57,034 nucleotides of DNA. It comes from Pseudomonadota bacterium. GTDB taxonomy: Bacteria > Pseudomonadota > Gammaproteobacteria > Burkholderiales > Rhodocyclaceae. The stretch spans positions 1 to 57,034 of the forward strand of contig CAUJIV010000012.1 in NCBI GenBank assembly GCA_963205435.1, given 5' to 3'. The stretch's first letter is position 1. Every line of letters begins with the position of its first letter. Made by a program: the position numbers and the translations under genes. Under the pieces are notes generated by a model. It made no database searches. It was not told the DNA's origin and saw only the letters and a list, made by a program, of their open reading frames with translations. Positions 54,733 through 57,034 of this stretch are shown piece after piece.

Positions 54733-57034
54733 ATGAACGAAGCCGATGCATTGGCATCGCTGCGCGCCGAAAACGCGCGCCTGACCGCACTGCTGGACGC
54801 GCACGGCATCGCGTGGCGCTTGCCGCCGCAGGCGCATACGCCGACGGTTGCTGAGCTCTCTCGGTTGACCACTGACGAGAAGGTGGCGCTGTTCCGAACG
54901 TTGTTTCGCGGTCGCATGGATGTGTATCCGATCCGCTGGGAAGGCAAGACCAGCGGCAAGTCTGGCTACGCCCCGGCCTGCGCCAACGAGTGGCGCGCAG
55001 GCGTCTGCGAGAAGCCGCGCATCAAGTGTGGCGACTGCGCTCACCGCGTCTTGCAGCCGCTGACCGATGCGGTGATCTACGACCATCTGGCCGGTGAGCA
55101 CACCATCGGCGTCTATCCGCTGCTGGAAGGCGACACCTGCCATTTCCTGGCAGTCGATTTCGATGAGGCCGATTGGCGCGAGGATGCGAAGGCCTTCATC
55201 CAGTCTTGTACTGAACTGGGCGTGTCAGCGGCACTGGAGATATCCCGCTCTGGCCAGGGCGCGCACGCCTGGGTGTTCTTCGCCAGTGCGGTATCGGCGC
55301 GCGATGCGCGTCGTCTGGGTACGGCCATCATCAGCCACGCCTGCACGCGCACCCGTCAACTTCAACTGACGTCCTACGACCGGCTGTTCCCGAATCAGGA
55401 CACGATGCCCAAGGGCGGTTTCGGCAATCTGATCGCCTTGCCCTTGCAGAAGCACCCGCGCGAGCGGGGGTTCAGCGTATTCGTGGATGCCAGTCTGCAG
55501 CCGTATCCCGACCAGTGGGCGTTTCTCGCATCCGTTGCGCGGATGCCCGCACACGACATCGAACCGACCATCCTGCGCGCCACGGGCGGCGCGCATCCGC
55601 TGGACGTGACCTTCATCGACGACGAGGATCTGGCCACGCCGTGGAAGCGGGACAGCAAACCAGCCAAGCTGGCCGGGCAGATGCCCAAATCGCTGACCGT
55701 AGTCCTGGCCAATCAGATCTATTTCGAGAAGGCGCAACTGCCGCAGGCGCTGGCCAATCGCCTGATCCGACTGGCAGCCTTCCAGAATCCGGAGTTCCAT
55801 CGGGCGCAGGCGATGCGGCTGTCCGTGTGGGACAAGCCGCGCATCATCGGCTGCGCCGAAAACTTCCCGCAGCACATCGCGCTGCCGCGCGGCTGTCTCG
55901 ACGCGGCCCACGACCTGTTGGCGGACAACGGCATTCGCATCGACCTGCGCGACGAGCGCAACGCCGGAACACCCATTGCCGTCGACTTCAGCGGCACGCT
56001 GCGCGCAGACCAGGAAGCCGCCGTGGCGGCGATGCTCGGTCACGATGCTGGTGTGCTGTGCGCGCCAACGGCCTTCGGCAAGACGGTGACGGCCGCAGCG
56101 ATCATCGCCAAGCGCGGCGTCAACACCCTGGTGCTGGTGCACCGCACGGAACTGCTCAAGCAGTGGCAGGTGCGCCTTGCCGCATTCCTGGATGCAGGCA
56201 AGGGTGTGATCGGCGTCATCGGCGGCGGCAAGAACAAGCCCACCGGTCAGATCGACATCGCGGTGATGCAATCGCTTTCGCGTCAAGGCGAGGTCGATCC
56301 ACTGGTGGAAAGCTACGGGCAGGTGATCGTGGACGAATGCCACCACGTCGGTGCAGCGTCCTTCGATGCCATCCTGCGGCATGCAAAGGCAAAACACGTG
56401 GTCGGCCTGACGGCAACGCCGATTCGCCGCGACGGGCAACAACCCATCATCTTCATGCAATGCGGGCCGATCCGGCTCAAGGCGGCGCAGCCGCTTGAGG
56501 CGCCGCACGATCTGGCGGTGATGCCGCAGTTCATCGAGTCGCCGATCGCTCTGCCACTGGAGGCGGGCATCCAGGATGTGTTCCGGCATCTGGCACAAGA
56601 CGCGGCCCGCACGGCAGCCATCGCCAGCGCGATCATCGACGCCTTCCGGCAAGGCCGCAAGGTGCTGGCGCTGACCGAACGCACCGAGCACATCGACGCC
56701 ATTCGCACCGCGTTGGCGGGTCGGGTGCCGCAGCCGTTCGTGTTGACGGCCGGATGTCAAAAAAGCAGCGCACCGCGTTGATCGCCGCGCTCGATGCCTT
56801 GCAGCCGGACGCGCCGCGCGTTCTGCCGGCTACCGGTAAGCTGGTTGACGAAGGCTTTGACCATCCACCACTGGACACCTTGGTGCTGGCGATGCCCGTC
56901 TCGTGGAAAGGCACGCTGCAGCAATACGCCGCTCGCCTGCACCGGGAGCACGCCAGCAAGACCGACGTGCGCATCATCGACTTCGTCGACACGGGGCATC
57001 CGGCCTTGCTGCGGATGTGGGACAAGCGCCAGCG
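54733..57034 (+). pseudogene. TOTE-type primase-helicase, frameshifted, runs off the right edge
   Basis: An N-terminal coiled coil (ALASLRAENARLTALLDAHG) precedes an archaeo-eukaryotic primase domain: four cysteines in CANEWRAGVCEKPRIKCGDC, LAVDFDEADW (D142, D144) and ISRSGQGAHAWVFF (H178). An SF2 helicase follows: CAPTAFGKTVTAAA (K450), DECHHVGAAS (534-537), VGLTATPIRRDG. After PFVLT (near 56747) the frame is lost. Skipping to the next frame gives MSKKQRTALIAALDAL and EGFDHPPLDTLVLAMP with QQYAARLHREHAS, the expected motifs V-VI. One missing G near 56747-56751 explains it. The start is uncertain because no SD fits the ATG. Confidence 0.8.

Overview
The window is high-GC chromosomal DNA from a betaproteobacterium. 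Three things support this: the gyrA-serC-serA-pheA-hisC-tyrA-aroA/cmk-rpsA-ihfB-lapA-lapB order, the ompA-ubiG-gph block, and a tmRNA whose tag peptide reads ANDERFALAA. A Rhodocyclales-like host is my best guess but is not proven here.

Region A (1-12.2 kb) is a surface-glycan locus. An IS1595-type transposase at the left edge has removed the 5' half of an LPS-kinase-like gene. An acyltransferase carrying an in-frame amber codon and a methyltransferase follow on the plus strand. Converging on them is a tightly overlapping minus-strand run: carbamoyltransferase, methyltransferase, two GT2 glycosyltransferases, a VTT/DedA membrane protein, two GT-C-like membrane glycosyltransferases and a third GT2.

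Region B (12.3-33.4 kb, all minus strand) is the conserved housekeeping supercluster. gyrA is followed by serine and aromatic/histidine biosynthesis genes, rpsA, ihfB and the LPS assembly genes lapA/lapB. After these come ugd (also broken by an amber codon), rfaE1, hldD, cysM, a large exported AsmA-like protein carrying an in-frame palindromic element, a small lipoprotein and a PolB-type exonuclease.

Region C (33.4-38.3 kb, plus strand) has two OmpA paralogues flanking an mtaD-type deaminase, then ubiG, gph and ssrA (tmRNA).

Region D (38.3-57.0 kb) is a genomic island starting just after ssrA. It holds a DUF2924/serine recombinase/HTH module, several unknown island genes, an AlpA-like HTH and a Toprim primase-helicase. 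Next to the primase is a repeat-rich segment (seven copies of one 10-mer plus a ~55-bp inverted repeat) that looks like a replication origin. The rest is a defence block: a TumA-like HTH, a type I R-M system (hsdM, hsdS, hsdR) whose HsdS linker contains short tandem repeats, a DUF6978-like/DUF1828-like pair, and a TOTE-type primase-helicase with a one-base frameshift near the right edge. A 24-bp motif recurs upstream of three island genes.

Three otherwise well-conserved genes are disrupted by single-base changes. Either these are real recent mutations or the assembly contains residual errors.
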